Assembly: GCA_025345505.1 (NCBI GenBank)
Contig: JANVCC010000010.1
Coordinates: 45,023,738 to 45,087,737 of the forward strand
Direction of reading: 5' to 3'
Length of the DNA stretch: 64,000 bases
Origin: Todiramphus chloris collaris
Lineage: Eukaryota; Chordata; Aves; Coraciiformes; Alcedinidae
The notes under the pieces are model-generated. The model worked only from the letters and a program-made list of their open reading frames with translations. It had not been told where the DNA came from and did no database searches. The translations under genes were made by a program, and so were the position numbers. This document shows, in pieces, positions 12,601 through 25,700 of the stretch; within the stretch, counting starts at the first letter, position 1, and every line of letters starts with the position of its first letter.

Positions 12601-14860
12601 CTGCCTGCACAAAGAATTGCAAATGAACATGACGTGTTATAAATTTAAATTAAAATTGATTAGTAATGCAAATCTTAATGACTTCAGAAACAGAACTATG
12701 TAAAGTCATGACATTGTGTACATTATTTCTCTCTCATGAGCAATTTAAAAAATATATTTATGGATAGTGCCAAACTCTATCTATGGATGTATATCAGAAA
12801 TGAGCCAAAACTCACACATATCATTAGTGGCCAAAGCAGACACATAGTGAACCAACCTGCTATCATATATCATGCACCAGGGGAAAAAGTCTTATTTAGC
12901 ACTCTTTCCAGGGCACTTTTGGAATATGTAAATTATGTTTCTCTGGATTAATTTTCATTATCTGTTCAGCTAATATCTTTAATGCTGTTAATGTATCTAG
13001 CTAAATGCTTAAGATCTCTAATCACCTGTCCATTTCCAAAAGTGATAAACACACTGTCAGATATAGGTAATGTATTATTCTGCTAAGTGTTTTGGCCTAA
13101 AAGGACATCTGTTTTTCAATCCTTATTAGAAATATGTGGTTGGTTTAGTTAGCTTTATAAAAGAATAAGCAAAGTCCACATCTTTAGATCAATCTCAATT
13201 GGAATGATAAATCTTGTCTCTAATTAGAGCATCGTTTGACACACTTATTAGTTACATTATATTTAAAATATATTCTGAAATTACAGTGAGGAGGAAAAGT
13301 ACAATGCCATACTAGAGAGACTGCAGTTTGAATCCATGATTTTCTTTCCTTTCTCTCATTTTGTTACTGAGGCTGTTGTATTCGCCAATCACGCAGATTG
13401 GCAACATACTCAGTTTTGCTAACATGTTGCATTACTATCTGTAAGCCTACACTTAATTTTTGCTACTAGGATCTATGCCATGATTTTGACCAACATTCAA
13501 ATTAAAGTTTATGGATTTAATCCACTTTGATCATACCTTTAATGTCATGTTCAGGCTCAGGAAGAACTTTATTGCAACTTCAGAAATTCTTAACACACAT
13601 ATATTTATGATCAGAAAAAAATGTACATTCAATTTTTATTGCTTGTTTGTTTTTTTGTTATTTGTTTGTTTTTTAATCAAGTAACAGAGAGGAGTGTTGT
13701 GTGTTGTGTTCATTTAAACCTGTGAGTCCAGATAATTTCTCTATTGAAGCAGCATAAGAAAAGCAGGGACAACCAATTAGGTAAAATTCTAAATCAAGCT
13801 GAGATAAACAAGACATTCCTGAAATTATCAAGCTGTTAAATCTCTAAGAAAATTAAGCCACCTTTGCTGCTATTATCTATCCCAAAGAGCAAATTATCCA
13901 GCATATATTTTCTCTTCAAAACAAAGGATTAATTAAACTTTTAGGTTTTAACTGTGAGGACAGAATTACACTTAATTTTATGTCTAGTTCATAGGAACAA
14001 GTTTCAAGGAAAATGCGCACTGCCAGTTCAAAAGAATGAGGTATTATCTTCACCTTGTTGTGTGGTTCAGTGAGATTATTTCTCTTTAGAATATATATTT
14101 GTATTGAAAAATATTTACTTAGATGGCAGACTGGAACTACTCAACTTCAGAAAAAGCATTCAGAAAAGAAATCTGAAACAAACATTTAAAAAAAAGTAAG
14201 TCTTTTTTGCAAGGTAGACAGGCATATTGAGAAATATGGGACAAATGGGCAGAACATCTATAAAGTCAGATATGAAGCAGCACAAGTTTAAGAAGATATG
14301 AGATACAGAGAGGAGCTGCATATGTGTTGAAAAACATTGTAAGGAAAATAAAGTTAACATTGCTTTGTTTCGATAGAATCGGAATAATAAAGATATGAAA
14401 AAAGATGAAAATTTCTTATAAATAAGTAAAAGCTAGGTGACTATATAGGTATGTAAAAAAAGATTCCATGGGTCTAAAAAAATGGAGAAAAGCATAAGCA
14501 GTTTGTAAATTTTATCACTTGCAAATTAAATGAGTCATCCCAGGAGAGTGTCAATGAGAAATCTACCCTATACAGGGATACAATTCTTTGTAAATTACAT
14601 GTTTTACATAAAGGAAGAATAGGGATAGATCTACTTTTAAAGTATATATAGACAGTTATATAAAAAAAAAACCCCAAACCAACCAATCAACCAACAACCC
14701 TAAAACTATTTTTCTGATTGTGTGTTTCTGGGACATGAGATAAAAATAATACCAAAATAAAACCACAGAAATATAGAAATGGAGCCAGGTTCAGGTAGCT
14801 AAAATTTAGTTTATAAGAAAGTGATAAAAATGCTTTACAGTTTGATATGCAACAATTACA
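9649..14860. other. Unique AT-rich non-coding DNA with a purine tract
   Basis: No gene or element was recognised apart from the purine-rich repeat at 9981-10070, annotated separately. Open frames here are all under 90 codons and look random. A 7-bp-arm hairpin lies at 13384-13402 (GCCAATC and its complement), which is close to what chance gives. Confidence 0.55.
9981..10070 (+). repeat. Purine-rich tract ending in (GGGGAA)n
   Basis: An almost pure A/G strand of about 90 bases. It starts with GGGAGA-type steps and ends at 10037-10070 with about five exact GGGGAA units. Four-guanine runs at regular 6-base spacing fit the pattern for intramolecular G-quadruplexes, and the mirror-like purine strand could form triplex DNA. 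It begins about 330 bases after the right part of the solo LTR. It is probably a length-variable minisatellite. Confidence 0.85.
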
Positions 14861-15702
14861 AAATCATTAATTTTGGAAAAGACCTCTAAGATCATCAAGT
14901 CCAACTGTCTACCTAACATTATCATGACCACTAAACCATGTCTTGAAGTGCCACACTACATATTTCTTGAACACCTTCAGGGATGGTGACTCCGTCACCT
15001 CCCTGGGCAGTCTGTTCCAATGCCTCACCTCTCCTTCAGTATAAAATCTTTTCCTAACGTCTAGTCTAAAACTCTCCTGGTGCAACTTAAGCCCATTACC
15101 TCTCATCCTATCACTAGTTACTTGGGAAAAGAGACCAACACCCACCTCATTACAACCTCCTTTCAGGTAATAATAGAAAGAGATAAGGTCTCACTTCAGC
15201 CTCCTTCTCTCCAGACTAAACTATCCCAGTTCCCTTAGCTGCTCCTCGTAAGACATGTTCTCCAGACCAGGGCTTCATTGCCCTTCTCTGGACCTATTCC
15301 AGCAACTCAATGTCTGTCTTTTACCATGGCGCCCCAAACGGAATATAATATTCAAGCTGTGGTCTCACCAGCACTGAGAACAGGGAGATGATCACTTCCC
15401 TACTCCTGCTAGACACACTATATCTGATACAGGCCAGGATGGTGTTGGCCTACTTGGCCACCTGGGTACATGCTGGCTCATGTTCAGCCAGCTGTTCACC
15501 AGCACTCCCAGGTCCTTTTCTGCTAGGCCACTAGCACTCTTCCCCAAGCCTGTAGCATTGTCTGGGGTTTTTGTGACCCGAGTGCAGGACCCAGCACTTG
15601 GCCTTATTAAACCTCGTACAATGACCTTGGCCCATGGATCCAACCTGTTCAGATCCCTCTGAAGAGCCTTCCTACCCTTAAGCAGATCAATACACCTGCT
15701 CA
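14861..15702 (-). mobile_element. CR1 LINE fragment, 3' portion
   Basis: A minus-strand CR1 with its 3' end at the left (about 14861) and its truncated 5' end near 15702. Read on the minus strand it encodes the C-terminal part of CR1 ORF2: [13 protein letters not shown] (15520-15470) and later the 3' block [20 protein letters not shown] (15145-15085), with several frame breaks between. The 3' consensus (GTTGGAAAAGACCTCTAAGATCATC-like, then ACTAAACCATGTC) matches what I recall as the CR1-Y group, but the subfamily name is from memory. The typical ATTCTATG tail is eroded. The copy is old and non-coding. Confidence 0.9.
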
Positions 15703-16187
15703 ATTAGGGAAGAAAGAAGCTTACAGAAAAAGCTCAATCCAAAGACATAGAAATTCAGTCACTCTTTTGAAAATCATCATCTCATTCAATCACTCTTCAC
15801 TTTTCTGTGAAATATGTTTGTACATCATTGTTTCCTGTTAAGCTAATAATATAGCTGTTCTAGGGAACAACTTTGATATAACCCATTTCATTGTGCAAGG
15901 GTTAAATAGGTTGAGCATTGGTTCTTTCATAATCCTCATATCTTACATTTCAAATAGCAATAACAAATTTCTGACATCAGTTGTTCTTTGGGTCAAATGT
16001 CTACTCATCTGGCAAGATGTACAATCAGCTGCCTAAAATTTCTATGTAAAAGCTGTTTTTATATTTATATCAGCATTTCCACATTGATGAATAATAATAG
16101 AATTTCAAGGCCTTCAAATACTACTGCCAAGGGAGAAAAAGTTGGGAAGTACAGTTTGTCTGTAAGTATAACATGTGCTTTCTACAC
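15703..16187. other. Unique non-coding DNA
   Basis: AT-rich sequence between a CR1 fragment and the unassigned block at 16188. No gene, RNA or element was recognised. Confidence 0.5.
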
Positions 16188-16559
16188 ATGTTGTGGGAAG
16201 ACTCGGCCTTTCTGAGGGATTAGAATATGAGTTAAATAACCTCAAGTGAACAGCTGTGTACCCTTGAGGAGGCCAGAAAGTCCCAAGAAAAGAACCAACA
16301 GTTCACAGAGAAAGCTCATCAAAGCTATAACAGAAAGAGAAAAGCATCTAATTGTGGACAGGTGGTCTTTGTTTAGGCCAATCAGGTGTGGTCACTCGTT
16401 ATTAGAAGGATTACAAAAGGGCTTCCAGCCACAATAGCTTAGAGCATTTGAGCCTTTGGAGAAGTGTGTGTGAATGTGATGAGTCTGTCTCAACAATGAC
16501 ATGTTGAGCCATACAATGACATACATTATATGGCATGCACAAAATACCAGGCAAGATTT
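16188..16559 (+). other. Unassigned block with LTR-like promoter layout
   Basis: A less AT-rich block that differs in texture from its surroundings. It begins TGTTGTGGGAAGACTC and contains a CCAAT box in GGCCAATCAGG at 16376-16386. About 30 bases later comes a weak TATA-like ATTACAAAAGG (16410-16420), then a GT-rich segment resembling an LTR R-U5 region (GAGTCTGTCTCAACAATG). This order fits an old solo retroviral LTR. However, no second copy exists in the window, no clear target-site duplication was found, and the right edge is uncertain (between about 16500 and 16559). The A20 run right after it would instead fit a retrocopy. Confidence 0.3.
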
Positions 16560-16579
16560 AAAAAAAAAAAAAAAAAAAA
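16560..16579 (+). repeat. A20 homopolymer
   Basis: Twenty consecutive adenines immediately after the unassigned block. It may be a poly(A) tail from a retrotransposed RNA or a simple microsatellite. No AATAAA lies at the usual distance upstream, which weakens the tail reading. Confidence 0.7.
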
Positions 16580-17470
16580 TTAAATATATCGTATTAATAC
16601 CATCTGGTTATTTGAGATTGGTTTTCAAATGATGATATTAATCAAGACCCTACAGATGGCTTTTTATTTTTTTCCCTTCCTTCTCTCTCTTGGTTTTTTT
16701 TTGTTCCTTTTCAGTGTCACATGATTGTCAAGAGGCAAGAGCTTGGTTTTGTCCAAAAATATTATCAATTACACTTAAACAATCCTGCAATATTTAACAC
16801 TTATGCTGGTTGAGGTAGGATCTATTCCACTCATCAATTTCACTATACAAGGAAGTAAAAAGATGTTTTAGAACAGGATCATCAATGTTACAAAGTAAAA
16901 CAAGATACGATAAGGGGAAATAACAAAGTGCTGTATCACATTAGATCATGTAATAACTTAAACTGTAGAACTTTGCTATCAAATGCAGACACTGTGCAGG
17001 ATAAGTGTTTTCTAACCAGGATCTTCTATGGGAAGAAGATAAAATAGCCTGATGTGTAATGTAAAATCAAATTTCAACAAAAAGGAAGTATTTTTCCTGT
17101 CTTTCAAGGAACAAATTTTTTTCATTTTAACTGTGAACTTCTTTGAATGCCTCAGGCCTTTTCTATAATGAAAAATATCAAAGGAATTTGAGGTAAAGCT
17201 ACTTGCCTTAAACTGCAAATTTAAAGATTCAGTGACCTTGAAGACATTTCAGCTCTTCAACTGAGACAACTAATATAAATACTGGACTTGAGAAATGCTG
17301 GAAGTGCACTGCAGGATGTCTGAATCTTCAATTATAACACTGCCTCTAAAACCCTGTGATTTGAACATACATCATTTGGAGTCAGGAAAAAAAAAAAAAA
17401 AAGAAAAAATAAGAAGAATCCAATAATTTGGTCTTGCTGAATAAAATCCTTTTTTTGATTATAAAGACTG
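16580..17470. other. Unique AT-rich non-coding DNA
   Basis: No element or gene was recognised. An A-rich run lies near 17387-17408 just before the next CR1 piece, and a pyrimidine tract lies at 16660-16710. Confidence 0.5.
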
Positions 17471-17700
17471 TAGAAAACTAAAACTTAGACTAGACATTAG
17501 TTAAAAATTCTTCACGGAAAGAGTACTGAAATATTGGAATAGGCTGCCCAGGGAGGTGGTTGAGTCACCACCCCTGGATGTGTTTAAATGTCACTTAGAT
17601 GTGGTGTTGGGGGATATGGTCTAGGGGTGAACTTGTAGAGTAGGGCTACTGCTTGGACACGATGATCCTAAGGGTCTTTTCCAACCTGAGTGATTCTGTG
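17471..17700 (+). mobile_element. CR1 LINE 3' end fragment
   Basis: About 230 bases of the 3' end of a plus-strand CR1. It shows the terminal ORF2 block (AGACTAGACATTAG, then TTCTTCACGGAAAGAG and GGAATAGGCTGCCCAGGGAG), the short 3' untranslated stretch, and a TGATTCTGTG tail at 17691-17700. It is heavily 5' truncated, as most CR1 copies are. It has no coding capacity. Confidence 0.9.
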
Positions 17701-18741
17701 AAAAACAAGGAAACAAGTGGTCATCTGTAAATCTTCAGTGTTTTCTGGATGAAATTTAAGAATACTGTGCTTTTAAAACAATTTAGTAGTGCAAGATTTT
17801 GAGAAATGACACTTCCCCTTCATAATAAATATTGACAAACATGGTATCATTTGTCAGCTTGCCATCCCTGATTCTTATGTACTTAAATATTTTTAGGATG
17901 TGTGACTGTATCTCTAAATCTAAAGGATGATATCTTCAAATCTTAAGCATACATTTCTGTGTTTTGAAGGTGGCTTTTGATTAGGCATCCTCATCTTTGG
18001 CAAAATAAACAAGAACTTGGATTAAGAATAAACACATAAAGCCAAAATTTTTCAATTTAAGCAACTATCATGGTCAGTAGTGGCCCTGGTTATATGCTTA
18101 AAATTAATCTTAGGACTTAGGTCTCTCAAGACTGAGGGGAAACAACTTTAACAACATAGAAAAAAATGTTGGAAAGTAAAGTTATTCTTAAAAGAACCCA
18201 ATAATATATGTCAATCAATCTGTTTTTATAAAGAGTTGTTAAGAGTAACTGAAGATTTATGATGAAATAGTATTGAATATTATATGAAAGTAGAATGAAA
18301 GTGATCAGGACATTTTGTGATTTAAGCCTTGAAGCAAAAGGAACAGTGAAACAAAGCCTGGCAAAATAATAGAAAGAATACTAATAAGGCAAAAATAATG
18401 TTCAGATAAGAAAATTCACTAATAAACTTTCATAGGTTATAAATAATGAATTAATAGTGATAAGACTAGCAGACAATTCTTGAAAAAAAAAGAAAAATTT
18501 TTAAAAAAGAAACCTAAGGAAGCTCATTCCACATCAGATTGTCCACACCTTGTTCATCATTGGCTACTAAGGAAATAACTGAATTTTTCTAGGAGTGATG
18601 TATTAAAATCATATTGACACAGAATATTAGAGGAATATTGGAGCATTGAAAATGTGCTTTCCTTATATATTATCACATAGAGATGATGGAGAGTAAAGAT
18701 AAGTAAATCCTGAGGGACACAATGCCTATGGCATCATTAGT
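17701..18741. other. Unique AT-rich non-coding DNA
   Basis: About 1 kb of A-rich sequence between two plus-strand CR1 pieces. The last 100 bases before 18742 (around 18640-18740) could be a diverged CR1 segment, but I could not match them. Confidence 0.5.
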
Positions 18742-19873
18742 AACTGCATTAATGGACAAGGGAAATGCTGTGGATGTCATCTATCTTGACTTCACCAAGG
18801 CTTTTGACACTGTCCCCCACAACATCCTCCTTTCTCAGCTGGAGAGATATGGGTTCAATGGGTGGACTGTTCAGTGGATAAGAAATTGGCTGGATGGTTG
18901 CACCCAGAGATTAGTTGTCAATGGCTTGATGTCGAGATGGGAAAATGTGACAAGTGGTATCCCTCAAGGGTCCATATTGGGACCAGTGTTGTTTATTATC
19001 TTCGTTAATGACATAGACAGTGGCATTGAGTGCACCCTCAGCAAGCTTGCTGACAATACTAATCTGGATGGTGCAGCTGATATGCCAGAGGGATGGAGAG
19101 GTGGGTTCAGGTGAACCTCATGAGGTTCAACAAGGCCAAGTACAGAGTCCTGCACCTGGGCCGGGGCAACCAGCATTATCAATATAGGCTGGGGGAGAAC
19201 ATGCTAGAGAGCAGTCCTTTGGAGAAAGACTTGGGGGTGCTAGTAAATGAAAAGCTGGATGTGAGCCACTGATGCACAATGGCAGTTCAGAGGGTCAGTC
19301 GAATCCTGGGCTGCGTCAAAAGAAGCATGGCTAGCAGATCGAGAGAGGTGATCCTCCTCCTCTGCTCTGCCCTGTTGAGACATCACCAGGAGTAGTGTCC
19401 ACCTCTGGAGCTCCCAGAACAAGAACAATGTGGACCTGGTTGAGCATGTTCAGAGGAGGGTCACAAAAATGATTAGAGGGCTGGAGCACCTCTCATGTGA
19501 AGACAGGCTGAGAGAGTTGGGGTTGTTCAGCCTGGAGAAGAGGAGGCTCAGGGCGTACCTTATAGCGACCTTCCAGTACCTGAAAGGGGCCTATAAGAAA
19601 GCATTTGTAGTAGGATTTGTAGTGACAGGACAAGGGGTAATGGCTTTAAGCTAGAAAAGGGTAGATTTAGGTTAGACATTAGGAAAAAGTTCTTTAGACT
19701 GAGGGTGATAGGTTACTGGAATAGGTTGCTCAGAGAGGTGGTGAAGGCTCCATCTCTAGAGACATTCAAGGTCAGGCTTGATGAGGCTCTGAGAAGGCTG
19801 ACCTAGTTGGAGATGACCCTACTTACTGCAAGGGTGTTGGACTAGATGACCCAATACATTCTGTGATTCTATG
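18742..19873 (+). mobile_element. CR1 LINE fragment with reverse-transcriptase frame
   Basis: A 5'-truncated CR1 copy keeping the reverse-transcriptase palm to the 3' end. An open frame from 18722 to 19114 reads [17 protein letters not shown] (motif A, 18770-18820), then [13 protein letters not shown] (18958-18996). At the catalytic site it reads LADNTNL (19046-19066) where active CR1 has FADDTKL, so the second catalytic aspartate is asparagine. A later frame (19430-19654) carries [20 protein letters not shown], the usual C-terminal block. At least one stop or frame change separates these. The 3' end at 19850-19873 has the ATTCTGTGATTCTATG tail. The copy is dead but relatively well preserved in the palm. 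Confidence 0.95.
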
Positions 19874-22699
19874 GAAATCATTTAAGCCAAAATAATCAAA
19901 TCCAGCAGCCTTAAATAATTTTTAAAATCTTTTTTATAAAATTACTTAAACCTTTAGCCTTAACTATACCATTTTAAAGACAAAATCTACTTCAACTGCA
20001 ATGATTGTATGGGAAAATAAGACTATTATTATTATTATTATTTAATATAACTGAGGACATATAAAAAGATTTTAGATTGACTGATTCCACTTACCCTTTT
20101 TTGAAGGCCTTCACCTAGTTAATTTCCATATTAGATGTCTTCCGTCACTACTTTTTATCCCCTTTTCTTCCATCTTTTCAATTACATATATCTTTATGGT
20201 CTTTTATACACCTATTCGTAGGCCTGGAACCACCTCCCAGAGAATGCCAGTAGTTCCAATATGCTCCCAGCTCTGCTAGAAATCTATCTTTTCTCTTATG
20301 CATTCTACCCTTAAGATCTTGTTGCACTTCAGTGATAAATTTATGTGAACAGTAAATCAACCTATACTATTTCCAGCCTATGTCTTTAGATTGTTAATGG
20401 GTAATCCCAGTTTACCTCATATATTGTGCCACCTTGTGTAACAACATTTCAGTATCTCTATTTCTTAGGACTGTTTGAGAAATAAAAAAAAGTCCAAAGT
20501 TTTGACACCAGTCTCTATCCACCATTCGACTGCAAATAATAGAGATTTTTTTTTGTGGGAAAGGAAAAGAAAAACAAGAATTCCTGTATTGAAGTGGTTA
20601 ATTTCTCCTGGATGGATGAAAGTTCAAGATCTGTATCACCTTATTAAAAACAGAGACTCCATTGTTGTTCACCCATCTGGTAAGGAAGCAATTTCAAACT
20701 CTAAAGATAGTTACTTCCTCTTATTGGTGTTATTTTTTATATGTTATCAAATATTCCAGATGAGAAAGAAAAGCTGAAAAATCATGAATCTTTCATCTTT
20801 TCTATAGGAATATCACCCAACATAAAAGAAACCCTCTACCTAGTGGGAGAGAGAGAGGGAAAAAGAGAAAAAAATTGTTTCCAGTCCAGAAATGATCCCT
20901 TATCATTGTTCTTTTCTCAGAGGGCTTGTATACTGATATGACAAGATATTTAGTCTTTAATTCAGGTAAGTTTCCACAACGGTGTTTTTATTAAACCAGC
21001 TCTATTTTCATGAAAAGGATATATTTTCAATTACCTGACATTTTCCATCTTTAAAAAAATAATTCACAACCATACCTCTTACATAAATCATACATAAAAC
21101 AATATAAAAGCAGTGAGAATTTAATTGAAATTTCTATCAGCACAGTATCTTTCCTTAACTAAATTCTCATCTGAAAGTTACAAACAGAATATCATATATA
21201 GTACAGGAAATACAGAATAAGATTTTACTAATATTATCTTACCATCAAAATACTCATGAATCTTCTTACAACCTGTGTGGATTTAATCTTTAATATCACC
21301 AAAAGCACCAGCCTTTCAGGTCTTATGAAGAATGATTCCTTTTTCATTTTCATAAATAAAACTAAACTGCTAGCTATTTATATGTATATTTACACATACC
21401 AGAACAAAAAAAAAAAACCAGACAAACAAAAGAATTCTATGCAATTGTTCAGCTAGGTGACTCCATGAAAAATAAGATCAGGAACAGGCAAAGTAAGTAA
21501 AATACTAATGATAAACTGCAGTTAGAAGCCCTATGATCTCCTCTTTGAAAAGTTCTTTTTAACATGTCACAGACTGATTTTTCTTTTCATATTTATTATT
21601 ATGGTAGGCTAATAGATCAGCTAGTTAAGAGAAGTAAATAAAAACTTTCAGTTAATGAGTTACCTACTGCGAAGATTGAGTTGTTTCAATGATGACATCA
21701 AAAATAAGTCTTAAATAATAAGAACTCACTATATGCCTATATGCTTCCAAAAGTGATGCTTTCACAGGATGTATAGAGGTCTATTTTCTTTTTTTTCCCC
21801 CATTTTTTATCATTAATCCATCATTTTGTAGAATCCCATAACATGCTTATTTTTTGTAAGAGCCTAGTTATGACTGTTCTCATTAATCATGCTTAATCAT
21901 TCTACCTTGCATATTCTGCACCTACTGTTAAACCAAATCATAGGGCTAACTCTGCTCAGATAAGATGTAGTCCTTTGCACCTTCACAGTCACACTTATAA
22001 GCATATGCAATAAGCCTTTCTTCTGTGATAAGATACTAATTGTGATAAAATTATCCTTGAGGTATACCTGCAGCTCTGTCAGTAAAAGGTGACTGTCACT
22101 TGAAAATGTGGAACCCGCAGTGTCATTGAGAACTTTAATGAGAAAATGAATTGTTCTTTTTCCTTTTATTTTCTTCTTTCGACTTGGAGCATGTGTAATG
22201 CATTTGGTGTCTTGACTGATTTGCTCTCTCACTGGAAAGAAATTAATTGTTAAATGAAAACAAATAAAAGAAACAGAAAGAGAAGCTATAGGATCTGTAG
22301 ACAAAACTAGCATTTTATTTGGAGTTCAGCCTAAGATGCCAAAAGCCTTCACTAAAAGGATTTCATTCATGGTAAATGATACAAACTGGGTAATACATGT
22401 TTTCTTCTTACGGTGTTTTCGCTTGGCCCACTGAAAGTCAAAGTTGCACAGATTTCATGGACTATCATCTGGCTATCAGTTTTCAAGTCTTGCTCTGTCT
22501 CTGTTGCATTTAGTGGCTTCATCATTCTGCCAGGTGACATGCTGACTACCAACTTCTTCAAATGACTCATAATGCAAACTTTATGAATAGTTTCATGAAT
22601 AGTTAAATAAATATTAACCTAAATATTAACTATGAATAGTTAAATAAATATTTAAGAATGTTTATTTCTTCTATTTTTTTGAATATTTAGTATAAAGTC
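19874..22699. other. Unique AT-rich non-coding DNA
   Basis: No gene or element was recognised. It contains a short (TTA)n run at 20024-20043 and a 21-bp direct repeat at 22595-22652, annotated separately. The 138-codon minus frame at 21897-22313 shows no known domain and unremarkable composition. I treat it as chance. Confidence 0.55.
22595..22652. repeat. 21-bp direct repeat, two exact copies
   Basis: The 21-base unit beginning ATGAATAGTTAAATAAATA occurs at 22595-22615 and 22632-22652 without mismatch. The 16-base spacer contains AATATTAA-type sequence complementary to itself. A partial extra copy (ATGAATAGTT) lies at 22583-22592. It is a small local duplication just left of a CR1 scrap. 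Confidence 0.8.
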
Positions 22700-22785
22700 T
22701 CCACAGAGCCTTCTCTTCTCCAGGCTGAACACCAGCTCTCTCAGCCTTTCTTTTCAGGAGAGGTGTTCCAGCTGCTTGAGCATCT
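22700..22785 (-). mobile_element. CR1 LINE internal scrap
   Basis: About 85 bases matching the minus strand of the CR1 C-terminal coding block. The segment AGAGCCTTCTCTTCTCCAGG followed by CTGAACACCAGCTCTCTCAG corresponds to the region encoding (E)LGLFSLEKR-type sequence in better copies. Neither end of a CR1 is present, so this is a piece left after deletion or decay. Too short for subfamily assignment. Confidence 0.8.
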
Positions 22786-25700
22786 AGGACAGAGTTTTAG
22801 GAGATATAATTGCATTTGACAGTTCTCTGCAAAACTGGATCACTACTTTACAATTTTATGGTGCAAATTTGAGTTCTTCTGGGACTGAAGTTTGTTATTT
22901 AAATCATTGATTTATTAAATTCCTACATTTAAAATCAGAGACATATAATAAAAATGTACATTTACATCAATAGCAAAGCCAGTTAACTGTAACAAATTTA
23001 TGTACTTGGAAGGAATACGCTCATTTGACATATTCACTGGTTTAATGGCCTTTAAGAAAGATATTCTTGAAATCATTTTAATTCTACTGCACATCTGTCA
23101 ATACCTATATTTTGATCCAGCTGCTCAAAGGACAATAATTGCTAAATTATAATAGACTTCATAAGGTAGTATTAATTTTACACTAAGCAAGAATTCTCCC
23201 TTTGAAAAAGTTTTCTATGGCATTTGAATTGATATACTCTTTAAAAGTTCTAGGAATTTTCCAGTTCTTATTGATGAATTCAGTTTCTAAAAGAGATATT
23301 CACAAATTTTATTGTATTACTCATTTTCTGTTAAAAAAAATCTGTGAGCTTCTCTCACAGTTTGTAAAGCAGACAGGATGAATTAAGTATACAAAGGAAG
23401 ACCAGATCATCATCCTTGTTATTTGATTAGCCATATACCATTACCAGTACATTTAAGTTCAAAATGTTATATAGGTATAAAATATTTATAGAGATAACTG
23501 TTACAGGCAACTGGGTTGCAATTCTCAAAACATAAAGGACTTACACAGAAACTGTGTGGAGCTGAATGAAATTCCTACTTCCATTGAAATTATTGGGAAT
23601 TTCCTGATGATTTTCATAAGGCAATTATATTCCCTTTGCCTCACGGCCTCTACTTCCATATCTTTTTTGACACATCACAAGCAAAAGAACAAACTCTTCC
23701 CAAAGATACTATTTTGAAAAAAGGTTCATATCCATGTACCATTTTTAATACACTCCATTTTTGTGAGTGTGTGTGCTTAGTCCTATCTGATAGACAGAGG
23801 AAAAAAAAAAGATGTTTTTTTTTTTTTTGAGGGAGAGAGCAAAGCAGGACAGGAGATAGACTAACAAATAGTTTTCATCTTCCTGTTGTAAGAAAATAAA
23901 CTCGTTTATTTGTCACATGTAGCAAGGCCTTGAATTCTTTGATTTGGCTTTAAGCTTTGAGGCTTCTTACACGTAAGTGTGTACGAAAATACCTGTTTAA
24001 AACAAAATTGGAGGGAAAAAATCCACTCAGATAAGATAATTCAAGCTTTATGCCATGACATAAAAGAAAATGTATCATATGGGGTGATACAAAACTATGG
24101 GAAGACTATGCTGATATCTTATAATGCAACTAAATTAGAAATTCCTCAATGGATGAGTTACTTAGAAAAAATATTTATTAAATAATACTAAAATAAGATG
24201 GTAGTTAATACTCAATACAGTGGTTTTTGATTTCCTAGTTCAAAAAATATTTTAAATAAAGAACATTTCACTCTAAATCTGCTGAACAACAGTCACATAT
24301 GAACAGCATTTACTAATTCTGAACTAATGAACATATTCTCAAGTATGATCTATTATTATTGAAAACCTGTATGTTTCTATGTAAAGGTCTGGTGAGCAGA
24401 TGTTGAGTGCAGTAATATTGGAAAGAGGAAATGCAGAGAGAAAGAAAAGGAATAAAGCTCAAAGCAAGTTCACCATCTAATATTGAAGGCTACATGGATC
24501 CATTCTCTATAGCTTTCAGTAAAATACATTTTCCAAGTAAAGCTTTCAAACAGAAATAAGAGTGGAATTGAAGCTTCCATACTAGACAAAAATTTAAAGT
24601 GTGGTTTTTGTTGGGGGAGGGGAATTGTGTTTGGGTTTGGCAGTGGAGGAGGCTGGTGAAATACAGATCTGATTTATAGGTACCTCAGAAGTTTTCTTTG
24701 TCTTCTCTGCCTCTCTTAGTCAAAGCATTCACTTTGGAACATTTAGAATTTAAGTACAAACACAATTCCCATAACAAGCTATGGATCTCTCTTCAAGGGC
24801 AGAGGAGAAACACTATTTAAATAACTGACACTTTTTGTATTTACTAGCTCTTCTGTGATACACATCACTTATCCTCACAAAGCAAACAAAAAAAGAAAAA
24901 CAAAAAACACACAACCAAAAAACAATAAACCCCCTGTTATTATATATTTCTAAATACTTTCAGAACTGGTACAGTGTACTTTAAGTGAGCAATAAAGAAA
25001 CAGAGAAATACATCAACAATAGAACCATGCATGTGTCAGAACAGACTAGGTACAGTACCTCCTGTCTTTAAGCAAATAGTTTCTTTTATTTCTGGAGTAC
25101 CTAAACAGTATCTGATAAGCCTTCACTAATAGGCTTGAAAGCCACCATGAAGACCAAAATTCACAACTGATCTAGAATTGAAGCCACCTTTCACTGAAGT
25201 CACTGGCAAGACTCCTATCAACTTTAAAAAGACTTGACAAGTCTCTTAGAGCTTCTAAGTAGAATATCCAATAATCATGTAATAAATACATTTCACATAA
25301 GATCGTTGACAACTACCAGGGTAAAACGTGGGGGGTTTACTCTGCTGAGTTGTATATAACTATCAAGATTTTTTTTTTTTCTTCCACATACTTTTGTAAT
25401 GTATTTTCCAAACAATTGATGAAAGCAGAATAAAAAAGAGGATGCATTTCAAGAGTTGTTCTTAATATATAATCTTTCAGCACTTCTGTGATCCTAGATG
25501 ATCTAAGACTATTACAGAAGTGCGGTCTTAAAGTCTTACAGTTAGACTATGATTTTTTCTGACATTCTACTAATTTTATGTTATATGATGTGTTGTGGAA
25601 AAAAAAAGAAGGGTACATCACTTAATTGCAATCTGATTTAGTTTTTCTTCTCTTAATGAATACTGCATTTATATATGCTTTCCCTATTTACAGGCAATAA

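Noticed and set aside
13384-13402. Small hairpin with inverted CCAAT motifs
   Set aside because: Seven-base arms are expected by chance several times in a window this long.
21897-22313. 138-codon minus-strand open frame
   Set aside because: Longest frame in unique DNA, but no domain, no family resemblance and no supporting signals.
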